DNA of 64,000 nt. It comes from a virus. The notes under the pieces were generated by a model. That model worked only from the letters and a program-made list of their open reading frames with translations, had not been told where the DNA came from and made no database searches. Both the position numbers and the translations under genes were made by a program. This document shows positions 1-9,403 of this stretch, in pieces; position 1 is the first letter of the stretch; every line of letters begins with the position of its first letter. Location: positions 28,564 to 92,563 of IMG/VR virus record IMGVR_UViG_3300049855_000609; one strand, 5' to 3'.

Positions 1-1
1 A

Positions 2-226
2 AAGGCTGAAGCTGACTGGCATTGGTACTGTAAACAGGCCGGCAACTACTCTAAGATGATCCGGGGAATAGATGAGCATCAGAACTTCCTGGAACAGAGG
101 AGCTACCTGATACCTCACCAAAATCGATACTACGGCTTCTTTGGGAAGCTTTCCAGGCCGGAGAGCAGGAGATTCAATGATCCAAATAATACTACCCAGC
201 ACAGCTCTTACTTCAGAGGATTATGA
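2..226 (+). CDS. C-terminal end of an unrecognised virion-region protein (partial)
   Basis: An open frame enters from the left edge and gives 74 residues before TGA at 224-226. The stop overlaps the ATG of the next gene (ATGA), so the two are probably translationally coupled. The visible part is rich in Arg, Tyr, Asn and Gln and ends in RGL. It has no membrane segment and no motif I recognise. Its position directly before the muzzle-like gene makes a tail or neck component plausible, but that is inference from context only. Confidence 0.75.
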   Translation, partial: KAEADWHWYCKQAGNYSKMIRGIDEHQNFLEQRSYLIPHQNRYYGFFGKLSRPESRRFNDPNNTTQHSSYFRGL

Positions 227-3200
227 TAGACAAGAACACCGATATAAATAAACCCCTCATAGGTCTTTCCACAGACACACATCCTGGGGAACAGCCTAAG
301 CATACATACAGGTATGCCCTGAATGCTGTGGACCAGGCAGAAAATGGAAACAGCCGGGATCTGTCCAATGAGAACGGTTTTGATCTGTGTGGAACTATTA
401 CCTCCGGGTACTACCCTATAGGAAAGGTGTACATGAATGATGATACCCTGGTGATCTTCTCTGCCAATCCTACTATTGATGGCTCTGAGATAGGGATACT
501 GGATAAGAATTGCAACTATACTGCTGTGGTCAATACCCGTTACCGGGAAGTAGTGGTTGATGAAGTGACCACAGTGCTGGAAACCAACTGCCTGAACTTC
601 AGCATAGAGTATCAGATAGATGTGCAATACCGGCTCCGCAGAGGTTGTGAACATACTGTGTATTTTGCCAATGGTAAACATAACCCGGTGAGGTATTTCA
701 ACTTTTCCCGGCTTTCAGATTTTCAAACTGAAGACTATAATACCTGGGTAGCCGGTGGCTCCATAGGAGCTGCTCCGGATCAGAGATGGGACTGTGCTAA
801 GTTCAGGCTATATCCGGAATACAGCATTCCTTCCATGGACTCCGTAGAGCAGATCACCGGAGGTGCTATTCCCAGCTGTACTTTAAACTTCAGTATTCGT
901 TACCTGGATGCTGACTTCAATCCTACTCCCTGGATATACTCCTCTATGCTGGTAGACGTTTACCGCGATAATCAGAACTCCGGATTTGAAAATATATTGG
1001 GATCTTCCAACCTGGCTGCAGATGAGCTGGCAGGAAGCCCTCCTACCAATAAAGCAGTAAAGTTGTTTTTAAGTGATCTGGATACCCGGTATCCGTATTA
1101 CCAGATAGCCGTAGCTGTAGCCAAAGACTCCAATGGCCTGGTCAGCAAGGTTTATCAGAGCCCTTATCAGAACATAGACCGTGAGGAATTTGTCTTTGAT
1201 GGTTTGCTGGAAGGATATTCAGAGATACCACGCGAGGATCTTCTGGTAAAAAGGATAGACTACGATTTTGCAGATCATATTGAGCAGATGGAAAACAGGC
1301 TGTTACTACTGTCCATGTATGGCCGGCAGGTGAATTGGTGTTCTTTTCAGCAGTATGCCTCTAAGATAGCCACCAAGTACATCATTGAAACGGTGCCTTC
1401 CCGGGATCAGTTTTCTGCAGGAAACCCTAAATGTCCGGACACCTATTTTGTAAAAGAAGGGTATATGGGAGATGAGGTATATGCCATGGGCATAGTTTAT
1501 GTTTTCCGGGATGGTTTTGAGTCTCCGGCTTTCCATATTCCTGGCAGGCCCCTGAATAAATACCCGATCCTTGTAGATAATGATGTGACCTGTGAAGATC
1601 TTCCTGATGATGATGAGGAAGAATTATTGTGGTCAGAAGACCTGATACCCTGGTTTGAGGATGAGACGGCCTATAATAATGATGGCCCTATTCCTTTTTG
1701 GAAAGTATTTGACAGCTCTTACAGGACAAGTGGCAGTGCCTCCGGTGATGCCACCGGTGCCATGCAGTACCATGAGAATGAGAATTTTGTATATCCTCCA
1801 AGAACAGATTGTGAAGGCAGTGACTTCTGGGGTGTAGACTTCTGTGGAAATCCCCTGGCCGGAGAAAAGGTCAGGCATCATAAGTTTCCTTCCCGGGCCA
1901 AGGAACCTCATATATCCGGTACCACGACCACTACCAGTGACATGGGAGTGTTTATCAACATCGCGTTGAAAGAAGATGTAGCCTGGGGAGATGTGGGAGC
2001 TGCTTCCGTAGTGTGGACAGTGAACTTTGAACAGCCTATAGGAGTACCTCAGTCCATAGACATTACCATATTCGAAAATGGTGCTGCCCTTCCTGGAACA
2101 GCTGTACCTCCTGATAAGGAAAGCAATGAGCCTGTCAATGAGCTGATGATATACAGCTTCACCGGAGATCTTTTGGATATACAACTGGATGCCAGCACCG
2201 GGGATCTGATAAGTACCTACTCTCAATATTTTGATTTTTACATAGACATCCGGCCATTGAATGAAGCCCATACTGATAACATCAGCCTGAGACCTTTAGG
2301 CATACAGTTCATGGGAGTAGAATATCCTCATCCTGATATTGTAGGACATTACTTTGTCCGGGCAGAGAGAACAGAGGGACAGAGAACTATACTTGACAAA
2401 GGCATCTTTGGAAGGCTCCGGGAAGAGGCTACAGCTTGTAGTGCCAACTACCATACCTTCAGCTATTTCACGAAAGGCAATGATGATGAAAGTAATGCCT
2501 ATCTGTTCTCTCCCAAATTCATGTTCAATAAAGAGGTAGCTAAACCGGATTACATAAAGAATGAATGTAAGTTTGACATAGACCATATAAATCATTCCGG
2601 TAAGAATGTTGATGATCCTGACCATAAAAGGGCCTGGGGTAATGAAACGGACATGATCATAGAAGTCCGGGGACAGGTTTACAGTGGAGTAACGGCTTCA
2701 GATGACGGACATAACTATGCCGTAGACAAAATAGTAGTATTGGATGGCTTGTCCAATGATGAGGTTATCATTCCCGGGGATGAGGTATATAATTTGAGCT
2801 GGACACAGAGAATGCAAATGCTTAAAATGATGACCGGTGTCACTGTACCTTACAACAGTGATGATATTTATTATGCTTCCTTAAAGGTAAACAGAGATGT
2901 CTACGGTGTACTGGATAATATCAAATACTACCGGATACATAACTCTCTCTTTAAAAGGGATGAAGGAACAGATATACCGGAGCAGATTGCTCCTGTAGTG
3001 TATGGGGGAGATACCTTTATCTCTGAACTTGATCTTTCTAACTCTTTGTGGAGAAATCAGAAGAAGGGAATAGGAATGAAGATCTGGCTGATCATAGGTT
3101 CTGTGGTATTAGCTGTAGCTTCTGTATTTACCGGTGGAGCTGTAGTAGGATTAGTAGGTCCTATTTTAGCCGCGGTAATATCTACCACAGCCTTAACTGC

Positions 3201-5088
3201 TCTTGCTGCCAGTGCAGCTACCATAATAGCTGCAACAGTAGAATTGGTACTAAAGAAGTATGATGAGAATTGCCTGGATGAAATGGTGACAGACACTGAT
3301 CTGGCAAGCATACACAATCTTCGAAAATGGAATGGTTATATAAACTTTGCCAATGAGTACCTGAAAGGTATCTATGTTGAAAATGAGATCAATATAGCCC
3401 TTCGGCAGGAACAGGGATATGAGTGTGGACAATTCTATAAAGGCGGGTTATTAAAAGCTACTACTTTTTTCCGTGATCGGTGGTTATATGACAGGGATCA
3501 CAACGGAGAGTACAGGAAAAGAGGGGTCCCTTGTCCGGAAGTATATCAGTATAACAAGGACTTTTCCCGGATGAACAAGGAGTCTGAATACTATGCCCTT
3601 CCGCAGACCTATGATTGCTGTTCAGAATGCCTGGAGGAACATCCTCACAGGGCCATGTACTCGGAGCAGTCTTTTCAGGAAGAGCTGATAGACAACTACA
3701 AGATCTTCAAACCCATGAACTACCGGGATATAGAAGGGGAGCATGGTAAGATCACCGGGGTATTCAGAATGGGAGAGAAGCTGATGATACTCACAGAAGA
3801 GATGCTCTGGGAGATGGTGGCCTCTTTCCAGGAAAAGGTCATTGGAAGCATAGTATCCTATGTGGGAACCGGGGATTTCTTCTCCATTCCTCCACGCAAG
3901 ATGATCGATGACAAGCTCGGCGCCATAGGCACACAGCATAAATGGGGAGTGATAAAGACCCGGCATGGTACCCTGATCCCTTCAGAAAGGGAGAGTAAGA
4001 TGATCCTGCTTTCAGATACCCTGCATGATCTGGGAAGGGAGGGGGAAATAGTAAACGATCTGGAGCTATTGTTGCATGATTACCTGTCCAATCAGATGCT
4101 GACACTGGTAGGTATTCCATTCCCTTTTACCAACAACCCGGCTAACCCTTATGGAGTAGGTATACATTCAGCTTATGATGTAAGGCACAACAGGCTCATT
4201 ATCACTAAAAAGGATTACCTGATCATTGAAGACAATTACTCCCAGGAACCTCTGGAAGGATCTATGACCTGGCTTCCGCTGGGCCATCCTTATGGGGTTC
4301 TCTTCCCGGAAGGAAATGTCTTCATTACAGTAGCCAATAGCCAGGTTCTGACAGTGGCCCTGGGAGATCCTGACTTCTTTGAGAATAAGAGCTGGACCAT
4401 GAGCTACTCTTTCAACACCAACCGGTGGAGGAGCTACCACAGCTATATCCCGAACTTCTATGCTTTTACTCCCAATAACCTGTATTCTTTCATAGACAGC
4501 AATGTATGGAAGCATAATATTCCGGGTATCTACCAGACTTACTATGGTGTTACTTATCCATATATCATAGAGCCGGTGCTTACTCTTTCTGGTGTACAGA
4601 CTGCATTCTGGGAAGACCTGTCCATGCAGACCCTGGCATTTAAGATCTTGGACAACAACCATCCTGTAGAGCAGAGGTTTGTGACCTTCAACAAGATCAT
4701 AGCCTATAACTCCCGGCAGTCAACAGGACTGAAAACCATTACTCCCAAAGACAATGAGACCGCGGCAGACTTCCTGGAAAACCAGATTCTGGACCGGCAA
4801 GGGGATATGCTGGCAGAGAGAAGGGAGAGGGATTGGAGCATCAATGACCTCCGGGACCATGTGATCGATTATGATCTACCTCTGTTTTTGAAGAGCTGGG
4901 ATGACATCAAGGCCCAGTTTCCTATAGATAAGGTACCCAATGCCTTGTCAACAGATGTGGATAAGGAGTGGTATGAGCTGGAGATCCTGAGAGATAAATT
5001 CCTGACAGTCCGTTTTATTTTTGATAATTTTAATGATGTTCAGTTACTTGTGAAATATATTACCTCAGAGCCTCAAATATCAGAGTGA
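223..5088 (+). CDS. Large virion protein, muzzle/tail-stabilization-like
   Basis: This protein has 1,621 residues. The N-terminus (KHTYRYALNAV, then a run of NENGF, a Tyr/Gly-rich strand and LVIFSANP) resembles the large crAss-like proteins annotated as tail stabilization (P22 gp10-like) or muzzle protein, which close the tail and are rich in beta structure. That match is from memory of the family, not from a search. Many short beta-like segments and Cys residues are spread through the chain. The odd feature is a strongly hydrophobic stretch at about residues 953-1010, long enough for two membrane helices, in an otherwise soluble protein. It overlaps the preceding gene by ATGA and the next start by a few bases. 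The following genes (candidate cargo proteins, then RNA polymerase) fit the order known from crAss-like phages. Confidence 0.7.
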   Translation: MIDKNTDINKPLIGLSTDTHPGEQPKHTYRYALNAVDQAENGNSRDLSNENGFDLCGTITSGYYPIGKVYMNDDTLVIFSANPTIDGSEIGILDKNCNYTAVVNTRYREVVVDEVTTVLETNCLNFSIEYQIDVQYRLRRGCEHTVYFANGKHNPVRYFNFSRLSDFQTEDYNTWVAGGSIGAAPDQRWDCAKFRLYPEYSIPSMDSVEQITGGAIPSCTLNFSIRYLDADFNPTPWIYSSMLVDVYRDNQNSGFENILGSSNLAADELAGSPPTNKAVKLFLSDLDTRYPYYQIAVAVAKDSNGLVSKVYQSPYQNIDREEFVFDGLLEGYSEIPREDLLVKRIDYDFADHIEQMENRLLLLSMYGRQVNWCSFQQYASKIATKYIIETVPSRDQFSAGNPKCPDTYFVKEGYMGDEVYAMGIVYVFRDGFESPAFHIPGRPLNKYPILVDNDVTCEDLPDDDEEELLWSEDLIPWFEDETAYNNDGPIPFWKVFDSSYRTSGSASGDATGAMQYHENENFVYPPRTDCEGSDFWGVDFCGNPLAGEKVRHHKFPSRAKEPHISGTTTTTSDMGVFINIALKEDVAWGDVGAASVVWTVNFEQPIGVPQSIDITIFENGAALPGTAVPPDKESNEPVNELMIYSFTGDLLDIQLDASTGDLISTYSQYFDFYIDIRPLNEAHTDNISLRPLGIQFMGVEYPHPDIVGHYFVRAERTEGQRTILDKGIFGRLREEATACSANYHTFSYFTKGNDDESNAYLFSPKFMFNKEVAKPDYIKNECKFDIDHINHSGKNVDDPDHKRAWGNETDMIIEVRGQVYSGVTASDDGHNYAVDKIVVLDGLSNDEVIIPGDEVYNLSWTQRMQMLKMMTGVTVPYNSDDIYYASLKVNRDVYGVLDNIKYYRIHNSLFKRDEGTDIPEQIAPVVYGGDTFISELDLSNSLWRNQKKGIGMKIWLIIGSVVLAVASVFTGGAVVGLVGPILAAVISTTALTALAASAATIIAATVELVLKKYDENCLDEMVTDTDLASIHNLRKWNGYINFANEYLKGIYVENEINIALRQEQGYECGQFYKGGLLKATTFFRDRWLYDRDHNGEYRKRGVPCPEVYQYNKDFSRMNKESEYYALPQTYDCCSECLEEHPHRAMYSEQSFQEELIDNYKIFKPMNYRDIEGEHGKITGVFRMGEKLMILTEEMLWEMVASFQEKVIGSIVSYVGTGDFFSIPPRKMIDDKLGAIGTQHKWGVIKTRHGTLIPSERESKMILLSDTLHDLGREGEIVNDLELLLHDYLSNQMLTLVGIPFPFTNNPANPYGVGIHSAYDVRHNRLIITKKDYLIIEDNYSQEPLEGSMTWLPLGHPYGVLFPEGNVFITVANSQVLTVALGDPDFFENKSWTMSYSFNTNRWRSYHSYIPNFYAFTPNNLYSFIDSNVWKHNIPGIYQTYYGVTYPYIIEPVLTLSGVQTAFWEDLSMQTLAFKILDNNHPVEQRFVTFNKIIAYNSRQSTGLKTITPKDNETAADFLENQILDRQGDMLAERRERDWSINDLRDHVIDYDLPLFLKSWDDIKAQFPIDKVPNALSTDVDKEWYELEILRDKFLTVRFIFDNFNDVQLLVKYITSEPQISE

Positions 5089-7322
5089 TGGCAAAAATAC
5101 TTAAAAACCAAATAAAAATAACCTCTCCAAATTTGTCTCCTCAGCAACAAGCAGAAGTGGGCAGAGAAATGCAGGCATATTCAGAACTGGATGAGATCCT
5201 GAGACCTTATGCAGATCAATTTGACCAGGCAGATATTGCTTACAAAAAAGGAATGAGTGTGGCTGATAAAGAGTATTATTTGGATAAAGATGCTTTGACT
5301 TTAAGTGCTGGTAAATTGAGGGGGGCTAAGGTACCAAAGCAGATGATATTAGATGCTATTGCAGCTGCAGATGCTAATGGAGTTGATAGGGCTGATATGC
5401 TGGCTCTTTTAGCCCGGGAGTCTACTTTTACACAAAGAGATTTTGAAAACGAAAAAGGAACTTACACTAAAGCCAGGGATTCCGTTTCAGGCTGGAATTT
5501 AGATGAAGCCTACAGACCTTATCAATTAACCCGTTTTTTAGCAGATAAAAAAGTACCTGGAGTAGCTTTTAAAAAATCTCCTCATGGCTATTTATATCAT
5601 TTGGAAGAACCTATTAAAGTACTGGAATATTTAAAAGCTAATCCTAATTTGCTTTCTCAGTATGGAGAAAAAATTAAAAGTTATTCTGGAATACCAAAAG
5701 GCTTTAGTTTTTATGATGCAGCAGCAAAACAGTTAAAAACTAAAGGGGTACAAAGTTATAATCCGGGAGACAAGAACTATGTCAATGATTTTAATGCAAG
5801 CCGGACAGAAATAGTGTCTGATCCTATTCTACAAGAGTATTTAAATAATAAACAAGACTGGCCTATAAAAAGAGAGAAAGGTGTTGTATCTCCCTGGAAA
5901 GCTAATTTTCAGCCTCCACAAAAAGGATTTGGAACAGGAGGAACAACAGGAAAAAGATCCATAGATCAGTTCCTTCTTTCAAAACAGGAAGCACAGCAGA
6001 TACTCAGTGATCCGGAGATACAGGCCCTGGGAGTAACTAAGATCAAACACTCTAAAAGATACCAGGGGGTTGTACCTATTCTCTCTCGCGGAAACATGCA
6101 CTTAGTAGAGGTAGATGACGAAGAAGATATTCCACAATATGGTTTTGGAGATTGGTTAGAAAAAACAACAGGTAAAGTAAAAACAGCTATAAAATCTGCT
6201 GCTAATACTATGGTAAAACCTGCAGAAGAAGCTAATACAGCTCCAGAACCAAAAGTTAATTTTCATCCTTGGGGGGTAGTTCCTAAAAATCCTCAAAATG
6301 TAAACAGTTCTCCCAATGATACTGTCTATTTGGATATGCGTACTGGTAGTCTTGAATATGAAAAGCAATTTGAAAAAGCAAAGAAAAATGGACAGTATCC
6401 GGATTACATAATCCAAAATATGCATTCTTCTCATACACCAACAATTCCGGTAAAAAAGAATGGAATATGGGACTATATAGATGCAGGATTATCAGCTCCT
6501 CAAAGAGCTATGGTGTGGGCTTTAACCGGACAATATGAAGATCCTTCAGAAGCTTTAGGTATAGAAAACAAGTGGGCAAAATTAGCTGCAGATATTGTGT
6601 TAGATCCGCTGAACCTGTTAGGTGTTGGCTTTGCTACAAAAACTTTGAAGGGGTTGAAAGGAGTAGATACAGCAAAAGACATAACAAAAGGGTTAGATAC
6701 TGCCGGGGACCTTGGAAAAGGAGTAGGAGGATTTACTGATTTTAGTAAGTACATGAAGGGAGCTCAATTTGAAAAGTATTTAAAACCACAGGATTTTAAT
6801 AAAATACCAGAGTTTAAAAACATACTGAAAGAGTCTATACCTACTTATGAAAAAGTGATAAAACTGGATAAAGCAGGGGCTTCTGCAGCTTTGATTAATG
6901 ATATTATAAAACAAGATCCTGGTGCCAGCGGAGATTATTATTTCTGGAGAACTTTCAGACCACATTACTCTGATAGTAAAATTGATTCCGGAGAGCAAAA
7001 ACAATCTGGAACTAATTTAAAATACACAAAAGAAATTTCAGTGAAAGAAGATCTGAATACAAATAAAAAGAAAGGCATAAAGCCTACACCCTTTGACCTG
7101 GAACCGGAAGCAGGAAGAATAGATTTGATATTAGGAAGAGCAAAAGTTCCTCCTTTAGGATACACTTTTAAAAGAACACCGAAAGGGTATGACAATGTCT
7201 ATTTAAAAGGAAAGTTGGTTGGGTACTCTATAGATGGGAAAAACATGATTCCCGGAGAACCACCTGAGGATATTAAAGTGGATCCGAAGACAGGAAAAAA
7301 GCTGTATCTTGTAAAACATTAA
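5088..7322 (+). CDS. Virion-associated protein with lysozyme/transglycosylase-like N-terminal region
   Basis: I place the start at ATG 5088, giving 744 residues. A GTG three bases upstream overlaps the previous stop and is less likely. Residues about 85-125 read as two helices with GVDRADMLALLARESTF, which resembles the active-site helix of soluble lytic transglycosylases (alanine-rich helix, then A-R-E-S-x-F). The region up to about residue 240, with repeated Tyr and Gly, could complete such a fold. The C-terminal half is Lys/Pro/Gly rich and contains an amphipathic segment around residues 470-550. A cell-wall-degrading protein ejected with the genome would fit the location among virion genes. 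The catalytic assignment is inferred from one motif, so a structural cargo protein without enzymatic activity remains possible. Confidence 0.6.
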   Translation: MAKILKNQIKITSPNLSPQQQAEVGREMQAYSELDEILRPYADQFDQADIAYKKGMSVADKEYYLDKDALTLSAGKLRGAKVPKQMILDAIAAADANGVDRADMLALLARESTFTQRDFENEKGTYTKARDSVSGWNLDEAYRPYQLTRFLADKKVPGVAFKKSPHGYLYHLEEPIKVLEYLKANPNLLSQYGEKIKSYSGIPKGFSFYDAAAKQLKTKGVQSYNPGDKNYVNDFNASRTEIVSDPILQEYLNNKQDWPIKREKGVVSPWKANFQPPQKGFGTGGTTGKRSIDQFLLSKQEAQQILSDPEIQALGVTKIKHSKRYQGVVPILSRGNMHLVEVDDEEDIPQYGFGDWLEKTTGKVKTAIKSAANTMVKPAEEANTAPEPKVNFHPWGVVPKNPQNVNSSPNDTVYLDMRTGSLEYEKQFEKAKKNGQYPDYIIQNMHSSHTPTIPVKKNGIWDYIDAGLSAPQRAMVWALTGQYEDPSEALGIENKWAKLAADIVLDPLNLLGVGFATKTLKGLKGVDTAKDITKGLDTAGDLGKGVGGFTDFSKYMKGAQFEKYLKPQDFNKIPEFKNILKESIPTYEKVIKLDKAGASAALINDIIKQDPGASGDYYFWRTFRPHYSDSKIDSGEQKQSGTNLKYTKEISVKEDLNTNKKKGIKPTPFDLEPEAGRIDLILGRAKVPPLGYTFKRTPKGYDNVYLKGKLVGYSIDGKNMIPGEPPEDIKVDPKTGKKLYLVKH

Positions 7323-7332
7323 ACTCTGTAGT

Positions 7333-9402
7333 ATGGCAAAGAAACTAAAATGGGTAACAGAAGAGGAACTTCAGCAAATGAATGGGGATCCTTCTTTTGG
7401 CTTAGGGGGTAAAATGACCCCGGAAATGGCCAATAACCTTTCAGGAGTAAACTCCATGATCTCCGGGATGAGTACTTCTTTGTTTACAACAGAGCTGGCC
7501 AGCTTGTTTGATACCTTACAAAACCGCGGTAAAAATGATTATGCCATCAATACCAACTCTAACCGGGTGATGGGTATGGGAGGAGAGACAGATGCCAATG
7601 CCATTGTGGAAAGTGGGGAGATGATCCAGCTTCCTGATGGGAATGTGGGTGAAATTCCTAAAGAAGCTGGCATCCATGGAAATCAAAAGCAAGGCCAGGG
7701 AGCTTATAATTTCCCGGAAGGGACCCAGATATTTTCTGATCGGATATCCATAGGTGGGGAAAAGATCTCAGATATTAAAAAGAAAACCGCGGCTTATACA
7801 GCCAGGATCCACAAGACCCTGGATTCCCGGCCTACAGATGCAATAGCTTTATATGGTGCAAAAAGGGCTGCTAAACAGGAAGTGGCCCAGGATAAGATCC
7901 TTTTGGAAACACAGAAAAAGGTAACTGAAAAAGCCAATATGATCAAACAGAATAAAAAGATGCAGAATGCAGTTGCTTTAATGGAGATGCTGAAAGGAGC
8001 ACCACAGTTTGGTGGTGGAGGAAAAATCCCTTCCTATGGCTTAGGAACTGTTTTATCCAATGGCATAGATGTTTCTACAACAGGCCCTAAGGATCTGAAA
8101 GAGTTGCTCTACAGTAATAAAGCTATAACAAAAGAGGATATGGCAATTATTGATGCAGAGCTAAAAAGAACAGATCCGGCTTATGCTGCTTTAGTTGCTA
8201 AAACTACTGTTCCGGCTACTAATATAACAGACCCTTCTGAAGTGCCTGTTTTATCGGGGAATCTTTCTGGTGTTACTTATGGCTCTGCATTAAAATCTTA
8301 TCCGGAAGAAGAAATGCTATCTGGAGAACAAGATTTGATAGATGCTTATTTAGATGGAAGTTATAATAAAGCTCCGGAAGTATTAAATACTTCTGATCCA
8401 AATAGCTTTCTTTTTGCAACTACCACAACTCCTTCAGCAACAACTACTGTTTCTACAGCTCCGCCTAAAGCTGTTGTAGGAAAAATGCCACCTTCTTTCT
8501 GGTCCAATTCCCAGCAAGGAGATCCTGAAGACTGGGTTGATCCTGTTACCGGTTTAAATGTTAATCCTTTACCTGTAACAGCAAAAAGAGGAGGTAATGG
8601 AATCAATGCTTCCAAAGCTGAAGGAACTGTGATACCCCCTAAATTTAAGGTACTCCCTTCTATCGGAGAAAAAGACGGAAAGATGGGTGCAGAAGAGGAT
8701 CCTATGATACCTCTTACTTTAGGAGATAAAATGGGTCTGGCTGGCACTGGAGTAAATCTTATGGGGGGATTTGCTACTACCATGGCCAATGCCGCGAAGA
8801 CCAAAGTGCCTGTAAATCCGGCACTGGGAAAATTTGATGATGCTAAAAGAAGGATGAGTGATGCCTGGGGTTTCTTAGCCGGTCAGCAAGACCTGGCTAA
8901 TGCCGATATCCTTCTTCAGGAAGCCGGAGATAATGCCAAGAACCTGGGCCGGGGATATTCCCAGGTAAGAGCAGGACAGATGGCAAACAGTATGATAGCC
9001 AACCAGGCTCGGGGAAAAGTGGCTGGTACTTATGATGCCATGAGAGCACAGCAATTGACAGGAGAAGCTCAATTCCTGGAAGGAATAGGCAGGGCTATGA
9101 TGGCCGGAGACCAATGGCAACAGGATGCTGAACAGGCTAACATAGACAACCTTTATTCCAATCTGTCACAGAACCTGGTATCAGGAGGAAAGACATTGCA
9201 GGAAGGTGGTGCAGCTTTAAATACCAAAAAGTTGGCTGATGAGTCCATAGCCTGGGCTTCTCAAATAGGTAAGTATGTGGGTATAGATTCTTCAAGAAAG
9301 TCAAAACTCAAAGGTTTTACTCCGGGAAGTACACAAACTCCTATGCCGAATACTGGAAAAAAAGAAGACTGGTTGAAATGGATAGAAGAAAATATGAGCT
9401 AA
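7333..9402 (+). CDS. Virion protein of unknown function (candidate cargo protein)
   Basis: The protein has 689 residues. Around residues 95-140 it has an ESGEMIQLPDG...GIHG...FPEGTQIFSDR pattern that recurs in structural proteins of Bacteroidota phages. A Gly-rich, Met-rich region and a proline/threonine-rich linker (about residues 360-385) follow. The C-terminal third is helical and Gln/Ala rich, which suggests a coiled coil. There are no catalytic motifs. It lies 10 bases after the transglycosylase-like gene and one base before the next gene, so all three are probably one operon. The order resembles the cargo proteins that crAss-like phages package with their RNA polymerase, so I infer a virion or ejection role. 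Confidence 0.65.
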   Translation: MAKKLKWVTEEELQQMNGDPSFGLGGKMTPEMANNLSGVNSMISGMSTSLFTTELASLFDTLQNRGKNDYAINTNSNRVMGMGGETDANAIVESGEMIQLPDGNVGEIPKEAGIHGNQKQGQGAYNFPEGTQIFSDRISIGGEKISDIKKKTAAYTARIHKTLDSRPTDAIALYGAKRAAKQEVAQDKILLETQKKVTEKANMIKQNKKMQNAVALMEMLKGAPQFGGGGKIPSYGLGTVLSNGIDVSTTGPKDLKELLYSNKAITKEDMAIIDAELKRTDPAYAALVAKTTVPATNITDPSEVPVLSGNLSGVTYGSALKSYPEEEMLSGEQDLIDAYLDGSYNKAPEVLNTSDPNSFLFATTTTPSATTTVSTAPPKAVVGKMPPSFWSNSQQGDPEDWVDPVTGLNVNPLPVTAKRGGNGINASKAEGTVIPPKFKVLPSIGEKDGKMGAEEDPMIPLTLGDKMGLAGTGVNLMGGFATTMANAAKTKVPVNPALGKFDDAKRRMSDAWGFLAGQQDLANADILLQEAGDNAKNLGRGYSQVRAGQMANSMIANQARGKVAGTYDAMRAQQLTGEAQFLEGIGRAMMAGDQWQQDAEQANIDNLYSNLSQNLVSGGKTLQEGGAALNTKKLADESIAWASQIGKYVGIDSSRKSKLKGFTPGSTQTPMPNTGKKEDWLKWIEENMS

Positions 9403-9403
9403 T

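Noticed and set aside
208-681. Long - strand frames opposite the virion genes
   Set aside because: They follow the codon pattern of the real + strand genes, have no protein features of their own, and there are no signals for antisense transcription.
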